Assembly: GCF_001310815.1 (NCBI RefSeq)
Contig: NZ_BAZK01000014.1
Location: forward strand, 62,001-126,000
Reading direction: 5' to 3'
Length of the DNA stretch: 64,000 nucleotides
Source of the DNA: Pseudovibrio denitrificans JCM 12308
GTDB taxonomy: Bacteria; Pseudomonadota; Alphaproteobacteria; Rhizobiales; Stappiaceae
This document shows, piece by piece, positions 1 through 10,371 of this stretch. The notes under the pieces are model-generated. The model searched no databases. It was given only the letters and a program-made list of their open reading frames with translations, and was not told where the DNA came from. Positions within the stretch are counted from its first letter, which is position 1; the number at the start of each line of letters is the position of its first letter. A program made the translations under genes and the position numbers.

Positions 1-2005
1 CAACCAAGTGGGAAGGCCATCCGGTCATTGCCGCTTCTGTTAAGAATGCAGAGGCTGTACAGGTCAAAAACCCATCTGATCTACGCGACATCGTTGGTAG
101 TGTGGCAACTGCGACGCCTGAACAGATTGAAGCGGCTTTGACAACTGCACATCATGGCTGTGCCGAATGGTCAGACAAAAGTGCGGATGATCGTGCAGTT
201 ATTCTGCGCAAAGCAGCAGATCTATTCGAAGAGAATGCCTCAGAGATTTTCGCTCTGCTGACCCGTGAAGCTGGCAAAACCTACATGGATGCCATCAACG
301 AACTACGTGAAGCGGTTGACTTTGCGCGCTATTATGCAAACGAAGCGATCCGCCTCGATGAGCGAGATGGTAAAGGACAGCAACGCGGTCCGATCACCTG
401 TATCTCTCCATGGAACTTCCCGCTGGCGATTTTCTCTGGTCAGATCTTTGCAGCTCTCGCAGCTGGCAACCCGGTTCTGGCAAAGCCAGCACCACAGACA
501 CCACTGATCGCGACCTTTGCTGTTGGCCTGATGCATAAAGCAGGCATTCCTGTTGAAGCTCTTCAGCTTCTGCCGGGTGCTGGAGAAGTGGGTGCAGCAC
601 TGACCTCGGACAGCCGTGTAGCCGGTGTTTGCTTTACCGGTTCCACCGGCACAGCGCAGCACATCAACCGGGCCATGGCGAAAGCGCTTGCTCCGTCTGC
701 ACCACTGATTGCTGAGACTGGTGGTTTGAACGCGATGATCGTGGACTCCACTGCTCTGCCAGAGCAGGCGGTTCGTGATGTGATTGCCTCCAGTTTCCAG
801 AGTGCTGGTCAGCGTTGTTCTGCACTGCGTATGCTCTACGTGCAGGAAGACATCTTTGATGATTTCAAAGAGATGCTGTTCGGTGCGATGGCTGAGCTGG
901 AGGTTGGTAACCCAATCACATTGTCAACCGATGTTGGTCCTGTGATTGATGCCGCCGCGCAGAAGAAGATTGCTGATCACTGTAAGAAGTGGGCTGAAAA
1001 AGGCCGTGTTCTCAAAGAGCTGAAGGTTCCAGCAAAAGGTCACTTCGTTGCACCAACTCTGATCAAGCTGGAAGGCATTGAAGAGCTGGATGAAGAGATC
1101 TTTGGTCCAGTTCTGCATATCGCGACTTTCAAGGCGGAAGAGATTGATCAGACTATTGATGCGATCAACTCCAAGGGCTTCGGCCTGACCTTTGGTCTGC
1201 ATACCCGCGTTGACAGCCGTGTTCAGCACATCGTTGAGCGTGTGAAGGTGGGCAACCTTTATGTGAACCGAAACCAAATTGGCGCGATTGTTGGATCTCA
1301 GCCGTTTGGTGGTGAAGGTCTTTCCGGCACAGGCCCGAAAGCGGGTGGTCCTCACTATGTGGCGCGCTTCCGTCTTGCTGACACCTCTGCAGCGGCTAGC
1401 GTAGACCTGAGCAAGACTGTTACTGCCGAGGATATCTTCAAGGCGAGAGGGGCATTACGCACCAGCACTTGGGAAGGTAATTTTGGTCGTTACACCGAGC
1501 TGGCAACCCTGTTTGAGAAGGAAACAGGCCTGCTGAATCGAATTGCGGCTGATCATGCGCACGACATGCCTGGGCCAACCGGTGAGTCTAACCGCCTGTA
1601 CTCTGCTCCACGTGGCACTGTGTTGTGCCTTGGGCCAGACACTGAAAGCCTGAAGCATCAGGTGGTTCTGGCGCTGGCAGCTGGCAATGGGGTGATTGCT
1701 GTTGGACAAGGTGCTGAAAAACTGGCTGTGAAGCTGCGTTCACTTTCTGCTCCAATCGTCGCGCTGGAAGGCAATCTGGCTGTAGGCGCCTGAAGGAGCT
1801 TCAGGGTATTGATGCCATTTCAGCGAACCACTCTGACCAAGAGCTGAAAGAGATGAAGGCTGAGCTGGCTGAACGTGAGGGGGCCTTGATGCAGCTGATC
1901 ATGGAACGCAACCAGCCTGAGCGCTATCAGCTGGAGCGTCATCTGTGTATCGACACGACAGCATCTGGCGGTAACGCAAGCCTGTTGGCTGCCACCGAAG
2001 ACTAA
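1..2005 (+). CDS. putA: Bifunctional proline dehydrogenase / P5C dehydrogenase PutA, 3' part (frameshifted)
   Basis: C-terminal part of PutA; the gene enters from the left edge in the frame of base 3. PutA oxidises proline to glutamate via pyrroline-5-carboxylate. What is visible is the aldehyde dehydrogenase (P5CDH) half: the substrate-channel motif TCISPWNFPLAIF, the general-base glutamate in AETGGLNAM and the nucleophilic cysteine in SAGQRCSALR. The frame runs into TGA at 1791-1793, but the family's C-terminal tail (ending TASGGNASLL) continues one frame over to TAA at 2003-2005. A single lost base near 1783-1788 explains this. It is probably a sequence error; a real truncation would remove about 70 residues including the conserved tail. 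An internal GTG at 102 is not a real start. Confidence 0.93.
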
Positions 2006-2021
2006 GCGATTACAAAGACAA

Positions 2022-2056
2022 TAAAAAAGCCGCCTCAATCTGAGGCGGCTTTTTTC
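2022..2056. terminator. Bidirectional intrinsic terminator
   Basis: Perfect 9-bp stem (GCCGCCTCA / TGAGGCGGC) with a 3-base loop, flanked by an A-run on the left and a T-run on the right. It serves both putA (plus) and the sugar-acid dehydratase gene converging from the minus strand. Confidence 0.9.
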
Positions 2057-2069
2057 GTTTATGCTCTCA

Positions 2070-3863
2070 TCAGTGACTGTGACGTGGCAGTCCTTTTTGC
2101 GCGATGCGCTGGTATTTGACGGCTGGCTTCAACACCATGCCTTCATCAAACTGATCCACGATCCCACGCTGAATTTCCTGCCAAGGTGTCTGATGCTCAG
2201 GGAACTCGTAGCCACCGCTTTCCGCAAGCTCCTGCTTGCGTTTCGTCAGCTCTTCCTCAGAGATCAGCACGTTCGCTTCACCCTTCTTCAGATCCAGCCT
2301 TACGATGTCGCCGTTGCGCAGCAGAGCAAGGCCGCCCATGACGGCTGCTTCCGGGGATGCGTTGAGGATAGATGGTGAGCCGGAGGTACCAGACTGACGA
2401 CCATCCCCGATGCATGGCAGTGCATCGATACCCTGCTTCAGAAGCTCATCCGGCGGCTGCATGTTCACCACTTCAGCACCGCCCGGATAGCCGACTGGAC
2501 CAGTTCCGCGGATAACGAGGATGGTGTTTGCGTCAATACCAAGGGCCTCATTGTTGATGTTATGGTGATAGTCCTCAGGACCATCAAACACCACGACCTT
2601 ACCTTCAAACGCTTCCGGGTCATCCGGGTTAGACAAGTAGCGCGCTCTGAAGTCCGCCGAAATCACAGAGGTTTTCATGATCGCGGACCTGAAGAGGTTG
2701 CCCGTGAGGTTGAGGAAGCCTGCGTCCTTCATCATCGGTTTGTCATAGGGATAGATCACGTCGTAATCTTTGACGGAGCTGTCTCCATAGATCTCACCGG
2801 TGGTTTTGCCAGAAACCGTGATCGCATCCTTGTGGATGTGGTCGTGTTTCATAAGCTCGGAGAAGATGCCCGGAATACCGCCTGCGCGGTGGAACTCTTC
2901 CGACAAATAGGCACCTGCTGGCTGGACGTTGGCGAGCAGTGGGATTTTGTGGCCGTGGTTCTGCCAATCATCATTGTGCAGCTCAACGCCAATGTGGCGT
3001 GCGATTGCGTTGATATGGATTGGCGCGTTGGTTGAGCCACCAATGGCAGAGTTCACTGCAATTGCGTTCTCGAAGGCTTTGCGAGTGAGAACATCTGAAG
3101 GCTTCTGATCTTCATGCACCATCTGCACGATACGCTTGCCGGTCTCATAGGAGATCTGGCCGCGCTCGCGATATGGCGCGGGGATAGAGGCGCAGCCCGG
3201 CAGGCTCATACCCAGTGCCTCAGCCAGTGAATTCATGGTAGACGCTGTGCCCATGGTGTTGCAGTAACCAACAGACGGAGCGGAGTCTGCGGCCATGTTC
3301 ATGAACTCTTTGTAGTCGATCTCTCCGGTCGCCAACATCTTGCGGGCTTTCCAGATAACCGTGCCAGAGCCCACACGTTCGCCATTGTGGTAGCCGTTGA
3401 GCATTGGCCCAACCGTCAGGCAGATCGCCGGGATGTTCACTGTGGCAGCCGCCATGAGCAAAGCTGGCGTGGTCTTGTCACAGCCGATGGTCAGAACGAC
3501 ACCATCCAGCGGATAACCGTAGAGCGTTTCCACCAGACCGAGATAAGCCAGATTGCGGTCAAGAGCTGCAGTTGGGCGCTTGCCGGTCTCCTGAATAGGA
3601 TGGACCGGGAACTCAAAGCAGATGCCGCCCATTTCGCGGATGCCTTCGCGCACGCGCTCTGCCAGCACCAGGTGGTGGCGGTTGCACGGGGATAGATCTG
3701 ATCCCGTCTGGGCAATACCGATGATCGGTCGGCCTGACTGAAGCTCTTCACGCGTTATACCGTAGTTCAGGTAACGCTCCAGATAGAGTGCGGTCATATC
3801 CGGGTTGTCTGGCGAGTCAAACCACTCTTGTGAGCGGAGTTTTGTTTTTGGAGCTTCAGTCAT
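2070..3863 (-). CDS. IlvD/Edd-family sugar-acid dehydratase, probably galactonate/arabinonate dehydratase
   Basis: 597 residues, full length for the pentonate/hexonate branch of the IlvD/Edd dehydratases. These [2Fe-2S], Mg-dependent enzymes convert an aldonic acid to its 2-keto-3-deoxy derivative. Three candidate cluster cysteines are visible: C60 (SDLSPCNRH), C128 (TIGCDKTTP) and C201 (GYCNTMG). Their spacing matches that known for rhizobial L-arabinonate dehydratase, which also accepts D-galactonate. The serine-rich GTSGSPS motif near the C-terminus is the site of the catalytic serine in the family. The ATG overlaps the stop of the upstream beta-galactosidase gene (ATGA), so it is the last gene of the galactoside operon. 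The neighbouring KDGal kinase and KDPGal aldolase make D-galactonate the likely substrate; xylonate or arabinonate are alternatives. Confidence 0.88.
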   Translation of the reverse strand: MTEAPKTKLRSQEWFDSPDNPDMTALYLERYLNYGITREELQSGRPIIGIAQTGSDLSPCNRHHLVLAERVREGIREMGGICFEFPVHPIQETGKRPTAALDRNLAYLGLVETLYGYPLDGVVLTIGCDKTTPALLMAAATVNIPAICLTVGPMLNGYHNGERVGSGTVIWKARKMLATGEIDYKEFMNMAADSAPSVGYCNTMGTASTMNSLAEALGMSLPGCASIPAPYRERGQISYETGKRIVQMVHEDQKPSDVLTRKAFENAIAVNSAIGGSTNAPIHINAIARHIGVELHNDDWQNHGHKIPLLANVQPAGAYLSEEFHRAGGIPGIFSELMKHDHIHKDAITVSGKTTGEIYGDSSVKDYDVIYPYDKPMMKDAGFLNLTGNLFRSAIMKTSVISADFRARYLSNPDDPEAFEGKVVVFDGPEDYHHNINNEALGIDANTILVIRGTGPVGYPGGAEVVNMQPPDELLKQGIDALPCIGDGRQSGTSGSPSILNASPEAAVMGGLALLRNGDIVRLDLKKGEANVLISEEELTKRKQELAESGGYEFPEHQTPWQEIQRGIVDQFDEGMVLKPAVKYQRIAQKGLPRHSH

Positions 3864-5858
3864 AGCTCTTCAGTTCCTTCCCGAACCAGAGCCACCCCGG
3901 CGGGAGGTAGCTCCAATCCATCCAATTCCGCTGCATCGGCAAGACGCAGCGCTTTCAAATTCATCTTATTTTTCGAGTAGTTATAATAGAAAGTGCCAAT
4001 GGACGTTTTGCTTCTTCTCAATCCGTTTGGCAATTCCACCTTATCTATTTTTGCAGCTTTGAAGACCTCATCCAGAATGGCGCTCATGAGTGCCGGGTCT
4101 GCCCAAGCGGAAACGTAGTAGATGTTGTTTTCGCCCATAAAGACCGGATGGTCGTTGGTATCTTCGAACAGGATCGGCAGACCGGTGGTGACCTCTTCTT
4201 GCCAGACGTAGCTTTGCCACGTTCCTGATCGGCGAGGTCTGAGACGGTGGTTGCGAACTCTTTCGGGCTTGTACCGACACGTAAAACCTCAATGGCTTCA
4301 AATGGTTTCGGCAAGTTCAAGGTCTTCTGTGAGATCTGATAGTTCTTGTCTTTTTGCGCAAGGCGAGGACCGCCGAGGACGACGCCGCCGAACTCGATGT
4401 AGGCGGCTAGGTTTTCGGATAGTTCCTCACTCATGGCGTACAGGGCGGGGACAATCACCAGCTTGTAGGGGGATAAGTCCTGTGAGGCTGGTCTGATGAT
4501 TTCGACATCAACGCCCTTCTGCCTGAGCGCGCGATAGTAGGCGAGAACGAGCCGGAAGTAGCTAAAGTCTTGACCTTGCTGCTGAGTTTCGTGTGCCCAG
4601 TGGCTTTCGTAGTCTACGACAAGAGCAACGGGAGCTTCAGAGGGCGTAAATGCACCGAGCTCCTCAATTTCACGGGCAACCTGCGCGGCTTCTACATAAG
4701 CCTGCGCCGGTTTGTTATCGGTCTGCTTGAGTCCTGCATGCATTTGCTCTTGTGCGAACGGGGCCTGTCGCCAGCGGAAATAGCTTGTGGTTTCAGCACC
4801 ATGGGCGAAAGCTTCCCAGCTCCACAGGCGCACCATGCCCTTCAGCGGGATCGGGTTATACGGTGCCCAGTTCACGGGACCGGGCTGTAACTCCATGATC
4901 CATAGGCGGCCGTGGCCTGCTTGTCGGTAGAGGTCGTGATGGAAGGCCTGATAATCCGGATCACCTTGCTGGAAATAGTCTTCCCAGTAGCCTTCCGGTG
5001 TGCCCAACGGATTTTCCATCTGATATTGGCTATGAAAGCCAATGGGATAGCAATCCCAGCTGGAGATATCGAGCTGGTCTCCGACCTTGTAGTGGTCGAA
5101 GGAGAACGTGTTGCCCATGAAGTTATGGATGATCGGGCGGCCCGGGGAGAGTTTACGCAGGATATCGACCTGCTCTCCGTTGAACTCAGCAACTTGATCC
5201 GATGAAAAGCGTTTGAAATCAAGCCTGTGAGATGGGTTGCTCTCTGTCACGGTCAGGTTTGGCAGATCCACCTGCTCGAAGCTGTTGTATTCCATGGACC
5301 AGAACACATTGCCCCAAGCCTCGTTCAAGGCTTTGATATTGCCGTACTTTTGCGCCAGCCAGAGTTGGAAAGCCTTGTGTGCGGAGGCAGACCAAGAGCG
5401 GACTGTCTCGTGACAGCCGTATTCGTTATCGGTTTGCCAGGCGGCGATGGACTGGTGATTACCGTATCGCTCAGCGAGGATTTCTGTGATCCGGCGGGAT
5501 TCCCAGCGGTAGCTTCATGGGAGAAGCAGTAGTGGCGGCGGCTGCCGAACTTTCGGGGGTGGCCGTTTTCGTCGACGGCGAGCATGTCCGGGTGCTTATC
5601 CACCATCCAGCGTGGCGGGGTGGCGGTTGGCGTGCACATCACGATCTTGAGACCCTCACTTGCGAGAGTCTCAATCGCGCTGTCCAACCAGTCCCATGAG
5701 AAGTGTCCGGGTTCCGGCTCAATGCGGGACCATGCAAATTCAGCGATACGCACATAGGTAATGCCCAGCGCGGCCATTTCTTTGGCATCTTGCTGCCATA
5801 AGTCCTCTGACCAGTGTTCTGGGTAGTAACAGATACCTAAGTGTTTCTTATCGCTCAT
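3860..5858 (-). CDS. Beta-galactosidase, glycoside hydrolase family 42 (two frameshifts)
   Basis: Cytoplasmic GH42 beta-galactosidase with no signal peptide. It hydrolyses terminal beta-galactosides. The gene is in three pieces in two frames. The first piece (from 5858) begins [16 protein letters not shown] and ends correctly near [11 protein letters not shown]. Loss of one T near 5511 shifts the frame to a segment with acid/base Glu in TDNEYG and nucleophile Glu in [11 protein letters not shown]. Loss of one A near 4215 shifts it again for the last about 120 codons (through [12 protein letters not shown]). Joined, the protein is about 660 residues, the usual GH42 length with a trimerisation domain and C-terminal beta domain. 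Both active-site glutamates lie in the middle piece. It starts 4 bases after the lactonase gene and overlaps the dehydratase start. Confidence 0.9.
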
Positions 5859-5862
5859 GAGA

Positions 5863-6735
5863 TCACATTTGTAGTTCTAGGTCTGGCAGACCTGGAGTAT
5901 CAATAGAGACCGCAAAAACCGAACCAGCAAGCGGCTCTTTCGCCAGCTGTTCCTCGCTCAGGTTTTCGCGAGCCGTGGTAATAAACAGCGTTTTGTAGTC
6001 AGCCCCACCAAACGCAGGACAAGAAGCCTGACTTGCGTCAATCTCAACTATGCGATCCACCATTCCGTCAGGTTTGTAGCGGACGACTCTGTATCCGCCC
6101 CATTGAGCGTTCCAGAGATATCCCTCAGCATCAACCACGGAACCGTCGGGGCCAAATCCTGTCCCGGAGATATCGGCAAATACCTCCGCGGGCCCTTCTG
6201 GCAGGCCACTTTGCGCATTTAGTGACCATTTGATGATCTGAGATGTCACCGTGTCTGAAAAGTACGCAGTGCTCCCATCTGGTGAAAAACAAAGGGAATT
6301 CGGGATTGTAATGTCCCCAGCGACCTTCGCTAATTCCCCTTTGAAAAAGCGATAAAGGCTGCCTGCGCCTTTTTCTGCTTTTCGGCCCATGGAGGAAATC
6401 CAGAAACCGCCGGTGCGGTCGGTGCGGGCGTCGTTGGAGCGGGTGACGGGGTTTTGGTCCTCGACAGGGAGGATAAGGTTGCGGGTGTGGGTGCCCGGAG
6501 ACCAGCGATACAGACCTGTTGCAGAGGATAACATGAAGTCATCGCTATCCGGGATCTGCGCAAAGGCGGAGACCGGTTCGTCGAACTTCCATGTTTCGAG
6601 GTCGCCAGTTATGCCCTTTTTCAGCACCAGATGATTGTTGATGTCCACCCAGAACAGAGCATCGTGGCGGGCACTCCAAAGAGGGCCCTCCCCTAAGCTG
6701 CATTCTGTTTTAGCGAAAACATAGGGCTCGCTCAT
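5863..6735 (-). CDS. SMP-30/gluconolactonase-family sugar lactonase (probable galactonolactonase)
   Basis: 290-residue six-bladed beta-propeller lactonase of the SMP-30/regucalcin family. It opens aldono-1,4- or 1,5-lactones to the free acid using a divalent metal. Likely metal ligands are visible: the Glu in SLGEGPLW near residue 16, the Asn in IPNSLCFSPDG and the Asp in GPDGSVVDAEG. The family motif ARTDRTGGFWISSMG is intact. There is no signal peptide, so it is cytoplasmic. The start ATG overlaps the aldolase stop by four bases (ATGA). In context it converts galactonolactone, formed by galactose oxidation, to galactonate for the dehydratase two genes downstream. Confidence 0.88.
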   Translation of the reverse strand: MSEPYVFAKTECSLGEGPLWSARHDALFWVDINNHLVLKKGITGDLETWKFDEPVSAFAQIPDSDDFMLSSATGLYRWSPGTHTRNLILPVEDQNPVTRSNDARTDRTGGFWISSMGRKAEKGAGSLYRFFKGELAKVAGDITIPNSLCFSPDGSTAYFSDTVTSQIIKWSLNAQSGLPEGPAEVFADISGTGFGPDGSVVDAEGYLWNAQWGGYRVVRYKPDGMVDRIVEIDASQASCPAFGGADYKTLFITTARENLSEEQLAKEPLAGSVFAVSIDTPGLPDLELQM

Positions 6736-7370
6736 GCACTCTCTCCGAGTTTGAGCGCATCGTAGGCTGCTACCATTTCCTTTGCATTCTCAGCAACCTG
6801 CGTGGCGGTGTGCCCCGGCTTGTAGAGGTTGCTTGCCATGCCAAAGCCCTGGCAGCCTGCGTCCACATACTGGGCGAACTCGGCAGGACCGACACCGCCA
6901 ACTGCATAGACCAGCGTCTCTTTTGGCAGCACGGCGCGTACAGCCTGAATGCCCTTTACGCCCACCTGAAACGCCGGGAATATCTTGAGCGCATCGGCGC
7001 CCGCCTTTAGCGCTGCGAAGCATTCGGTTGGGGTGAGAACGCCCGGGTAGGATGCCATGCCTTCCGCTTTGGTGGTGCGGATAACGTCTTCATCGTAGTT
7101 GGGAGAGACGATGAAGGTTCCGCCTGCTGCGCGGACCTGTTTGACCTGCTCTGCGGTGAGAACTGTCCCCGCACCGATGGCGGATAACTTGCCGAACTTG
7201 TCCTGCGCCATGGTGATAGATTTGAGGGCGTCTGGGGAGTTGAGCGGCACCTCGATCTGTGAAAAGCCAGCTTCTATAAGCACTTCCACAATATCCAGAA
7301 TCTCATGTGGCTGCACTCCGCGGAGGATAGCCATGAGGTTGCGCTCTGGTGTTTGTTTAGCTGTTGTCAT
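6732..7370 (-). CDS. dgoA: 2-dehydro-3-deoxy-6-phosphogalactonate aldolase
   Basis: 212-residue class I KDPG/KDPGal-type aldolase that cleaves KDPGal to pyruvate and glyceraldehyde 3-phosphate. The Schiff-base lysine lies in GADALKIFPA and a catalytic Glu in IEVPLNS. YAVGGVGP and GFGMASNLY are the phosphate-binding end of the barrel. An upstream in-frame start would give 301 residues, but the extra 89 are antisense-like sequence lying inside dgoK, so the ATG at 7370 (MTTAKQTPERN) is chosen. The reading frame overlaps the dgoK stop by 14 bases, indicating translational coupling. DgoA rather than Eda is inferred from the adjacent kinase. Confidence 0.92.
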   Translation of the reverse strand: MTTAKQTPERNLMAILRGVQPHEILDIVEVLIEAGFSQIEVPLNSPDALKSITMAQDKFGKLSAIGAGTVLTAEQVKQVRAAGGTFIVSPNYDEDVIRTTKAEGMASYPGVLTPTECFAALKAGADALKIFPAFQVGVKGIQAVRAVLPKETLVYAVGGVGPAEFAQYVDAGCQGFGMASNLYKPGHTATQVAENAKEMVAAYDALKLGESA

Positions 7371-8334
7371 TGAGTGCCCCTTGTCTGACGGCGGAAAGTC
7401 CTTTGAGCGCGGCTTTGTCTGCATCGTGGAGGATTGGCGTGATGCCGAGATGTTGCAGGGCCAGCGCGTAATTTTGAGCGAGTTTGCTGCCACCAACAAG
7501 GTGGACTTGCTTGGGTGGATTGTCCCCGCACTTGGCGAGCATGTCGAGAAGCTCTGTTCCGATAACAAGTGCGGAGAGTTTGGAAGCGCCAGCTTGCGGG
7601 CTGGTGTTGTTGAGCAGCTGTCCGGCGCGTAGGCCAAACAGGTTGCCGAGCAATGTAGCTTCCTGACTTTTCAGCTGATCCAGCGTGGCGAGGAAAACAT
7701 CCTTGTCCAGCTCTGCCTCAGTCTCTAGCGAGTGACGCAAAATGGACTGCTTGGCGATGAGGGCGAATAACTCGCCGCTTAAAAAGGTGGAAGTACGGGC
7801 AACTGTCCCCTTTTCCATCTCCACCCATTTGCTGTGGGTGCCGGGTAGGCAAAAGACGCCGGATTTGTCGGATAACTCATCCAGAATGCCGAGCAGCAGG
7901 GTTTCCTCACCGCGCATAACATCCGGGTGCTGCTCTGATTTTTGGCAGAGACCGGGCACTATGAACGGCAGAATACGGGCATTACCTGTTTTGGGCGAAA
8001 CCAGATGCTGGTGCAGTTCTGTCAGTTTGGTTGGCACAGGCACATACTCCGCCTCCACCCAGCCCTGACGACTGCCAGCCATACCGCAAATGAACACTTG
8101 CGTTGGTTTTGCGTTGCTATGTAGCCAGTCCCCGATCAGGTCCAGCAAAACTCCTTCAAATTCAGAAGGTTGCAGCGTTCCAGCGCCTTGCGTTGATTTT
8201 GCGCTGTTTTGCGTTACTCCGTTTTCGTCAATCAGCCATGCCCGAAGACTGGAGGTCCCCCAATCCACGGCGACCCAGCTGCCTGCAGTTGTGATCTGAC
8301 GGAGGTCGTTATTTGGCGATGCCACTTGGTTCAC
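7357..8334 (-). CDS. dgoK: 2-dehydro-3-deoxygalactonokinase
   Basis: 325-residue sugar-acid kinase of the DgoK family (ASKHA fold) that phosphorylates 2-keto-3-deoxygalactonate at O6. The N-terminal phosphate-1 loop is visible as VAVDWGTSSLRAW. Further family motifs are ICGMAGSRQGW, FCLPGTHSKWVEM (Thr/His/Lys signature before the active site) and SALVIGTELLD with VHLVGGSKLAQNYA near the C-terminus. It lies 121 bases downstream of the transporter permease gene and overlaps dgoA. It provides the third step of galactonate breakdown. Confidence 0.93.
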   Translation of the reverse strand: MNQVASPNNDLRQITTAGSWVAVDWGTSSLRAWLIDENGVTQNSAKSTQGAGTLQPSEFEGVLLDLIGDWLHSNAKPTQVFICGMAGSRQGWVEAEYVPVPTKLTELHQHLVSPKTGNARILPFIVPGLCQKSEQHPDVMRGEETLLLGILDELSDKSGVFCLPGTHSKWVEMEKGTVARTSTFLSGELFALIAKQSILRHSLETEAELDKDVFLATLDQLKSQEATLLGNLFGLRAGQLLNNTSPQAGASKLSALVIGTELLDMLAKCGDNPPKQVHLVGGSKLAQNYALALQHLGITPILHDADKAALKGLSAVRQGALNDNS

Positions 8335-8413
8335 TTATGCCCCCTGTTCCCTTTTATGTTTATTATTAGCTTCAGGCACTTTTTCTGGCGCCTTTGGCAT
8401 TGATGGATGTTTT

Positions 8414-8446
8414 GGAAGCAGGGTTGCTTGGGGCAAACCTGCTTCC
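8414..8446 (-). promoter_or_regulatory. Stem-loop inside the operon, between permease and dgoK
   Basis: Perfect 9-bp inverted repeat (GGAAGCAGG / CCTGCTTCC) with a partly paired 15-base interior. No T-run follows on the minus strand, so it is more likely an mRNA-processing or stabilising hairpin, separating transporter from enzyme expression, than a strong terminator. Confidence 0.6.
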
Positions 8447-8455
8447 GGTATTTGG

Positions 8456-9302
8456 TTAGCCCTTGGTCGCCCCCAGCGTTAGCCCTGCAATGAAGTGCTT
8501 TTGCATGAGGAAGAACATGATGACCGGAGGCATGGCTGCAACGACAGATCCGGCGGAGACCAGATGCCATTGCGCGACCCATTGGCCATTGAGCGAGATG
8601 ATACCACCGGTGACTGGCATGGCGTGTGTGCCCTGCACCAGAACGGTGGCCCAGAAGAAGTCGTTCCAGATGAACGTGAAGATGAGCACAGACAGTGCCG
8701 CGATGGCTGGGCGCATGAGCGGCAGCACCACGTACCAGAAGATCCGCAGTTCTGAGACGCCCTCGACACGGGCTGCTTCGATCAGCTCACTTGGCAGGGC
8801 CTTGATGAAGTTGCGCATGAACAGCGTGCAGAAGCCTGTCTGGAAGGCCACGTGAAAGAGCACCAGACCTGTCACGGTATCGTAGAGGCCCATCTTCAGC
8901 GTGAGATCCGAACCGGGACCATGAGGATCTGGAACGGGACAAAGTTGCCGGCCACGAACATAAAGAACAGCCAGAGATTGGCTTTGAACTTGTAAGTTGC
9001 CAGCGCATAGCCAGTCAGGCACGACAGAGCAATGGCCCCAATCACTGTTGGAATGGTGACCTTGAACGAGTTCAGAATGAACAGGCCCATGGGCGTGTTC
9101 TGGAAAACGGTCAGATAGTTGCCGAGTTCAAACGAGGACGGCACACCGAAGTAGTTGCCCATGGCCAGATCTGAGCCGGGGCGAATGGAGGTGACCATGA
9201 CGCCGATCAGTGGCAGGAGCCAGACCAGCAATGAGACTGGCAAAGCCACCTTGTAGGCAACACGGTTGGTGCGGACGCATTTGCGACGGGAGTTGGAAAC
9301 AT
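8456..9302 (-). CDS. Sugar ABC transporter permease, MalG type (two apparent frameshifts)
   Basis: Inner-membrane permease of the carbohydrate uptake 1 (MalG/UgpE) family. The EAA loop is clear in the C-terminal half: LPSELIEAARVEGVSELRI. The N-terminal half (from VALPVSLLVWLLPLIGV) and C-terminal half lie in different frames; loss of one G near 8908 joins them as VPVRDLTLKMGLYDT. A second lost base near 9297 would restore the ATG at 9302 as start (MFSNSRRK...), placed 1 base after the stop of the partner permease. Without it the start would be the GTG at 9249, missing about 17 cytoplasmic residues. Rejoined length is about 282 residues with six membrane spans, normal for the family. Confidence 0.85.
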
Positions 9303-9303
9303 C

Positions 9304-10269
9304 TTAGTAGCCCTCCCTTTCGTCTTTCAGCATGCGCACGATGAAGAGCGTGATGAACACCATCATGATGGCGAAGAGCACAACGGCGATGGAGGCGCCG
9401 TAGCCCATGCGGAAGCCATACTCGGACAGCGCTTGCTCATACATGTAATAGGAGAGAACGCGGCTTGAACCGTAGGGCCCGCCGCTGGTCATGATGGAGA
9501 CCAGATCAAACGAACGCAGTGCGCCGATGATGGTCACCACGACGGCGATGAAGGTGGCCGGGCGCAGCTGCGGGATGATGACGTACCACAGCATCTTCCA
9601 GCCTTTGGCACCATCCAAACGTGCCGCTTCAATCTGGTCTGGCGAGACGTTGTTGAGGCCGGTGAGATACAGGATCATGCAATACGCGATCTGCGGCCAG
9701 AGACCAGCAGCGATGATGCCGTAGGTGACGAAGCGCTCATCAGCAAGGACAGCGATGCCCTCAAACCCGAGGAACTCCAACAACTTGGTGAACAGGCCAA
9801 AGTTGGGGGCATAGAACCATGAAAAAATGAGGCCCACCACGATCTGGCTGATCACAAACGGGAAGAAGAACAAAGACTTGTAGATGCGAATGCCAGTGAC
9901 TGTCTGATTGAGGAAAATCGCAATCATCAGCCCTGCAGGCACTGCCAGCATGTAAAGCACAAGCCATAAAACGTTGTTGTAAAGGGACGTGTAGAACGCC
10001 TCATCATCCCACAGCTCGATATAGTTTTCGATGCCGATGAAGGTTTTGGCGCCGATGCCGTCCCAATCATAAAAACTGATGGCTATGGACTGGCCGATAG
10101 GCGCAATCACATAGACCAAAAACATCAGAACCCCGGGCACGAGAAAGAGCCAGGGTGCAAGCTTGCGTTGATTGGCAATCCACTTTGATGATCTGGTTCT
10201 GGCACGCCCGCCCGATGAAATAGGTGGTCTGTTTCCCGGTGAGGCAGGTGCCAAGGCCTGCTCGCTCAT
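9304..10269 (-). CDS. Sugar ABC transporter permease, MalF type
   Basis: 321-residue inner-membrane permease of the MalF/UgpA group. It has a cytoplasmic Arg/Ser-rich N-terminus, a first span around WLFLVPGVLMFLVYVIAP, five further hydrophobic segments, and the EAA loop SPDQIEAARLDGAKGWKML that docks with the ATPase. It forms the translocation pore with the MalG-type partner immediately downstream. Its gene follows the binding-protein gene across a 102-base gap holding a strong stem-loop. The last residues overlap the start region of the partner. Substrate is inferred from the operon as a galactoside or related sugar. Confidence 0.9.
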   Translation of the reverse strand: MSEQALAPASPGNRPPISSGGRARTRSSKWIANQRKLAPWLFLVPGVLMFLVYVIAPIGQSIAISFYDWDGIGAKTFIGIENYIELWDDEAFYTSLYNNVLWLVLYMLAVPAGLMIAIFLNQTVTGIRIYKSLFFFPFVISQIVVGLIFSWFYAPNFGLFTKLLEFLGFEGIAVLADERFVTYGIIAAGLWPQIAYCMILYLTGLNNVSPDQIEAARLDGAKGWKMLWYVIIPQLRPATFIAVVVTIIGALRSFDLVSIMTSGGPYGSSRVLSYYMYEQALSEYGFRMGYGASIAVVLFAIMMVFITLFIVRMLKDEREGY

Positions 10270-10322
10270 TGATGTCCCCCTGCAGAAGGTTTTGTGCTTC
10301 TGCTCTATCCATTCCTAGAGCA

Positions 10323-10350
10323 TAGGGTGGCGAATTCTTCCGCCACCCTA
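10323..10350 (-). promoter_or_regulatory. Intercistronic stem-loop after the binding-protein gene
   Basis: Perfect 10-bp inverted repeat (TAGGGTGGCG / CGCCACCCTA) with an 8-base loop and no T-run. Such hairpins between a binding-protein gene and its permease genes commonly stabilise the upstream mRNA, giving excess binding protein over permease. That role here is inferred. Confidence 0.7.
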
Positions 10351-10371
10351 CGTATAAATTCCGCTTTCCTA

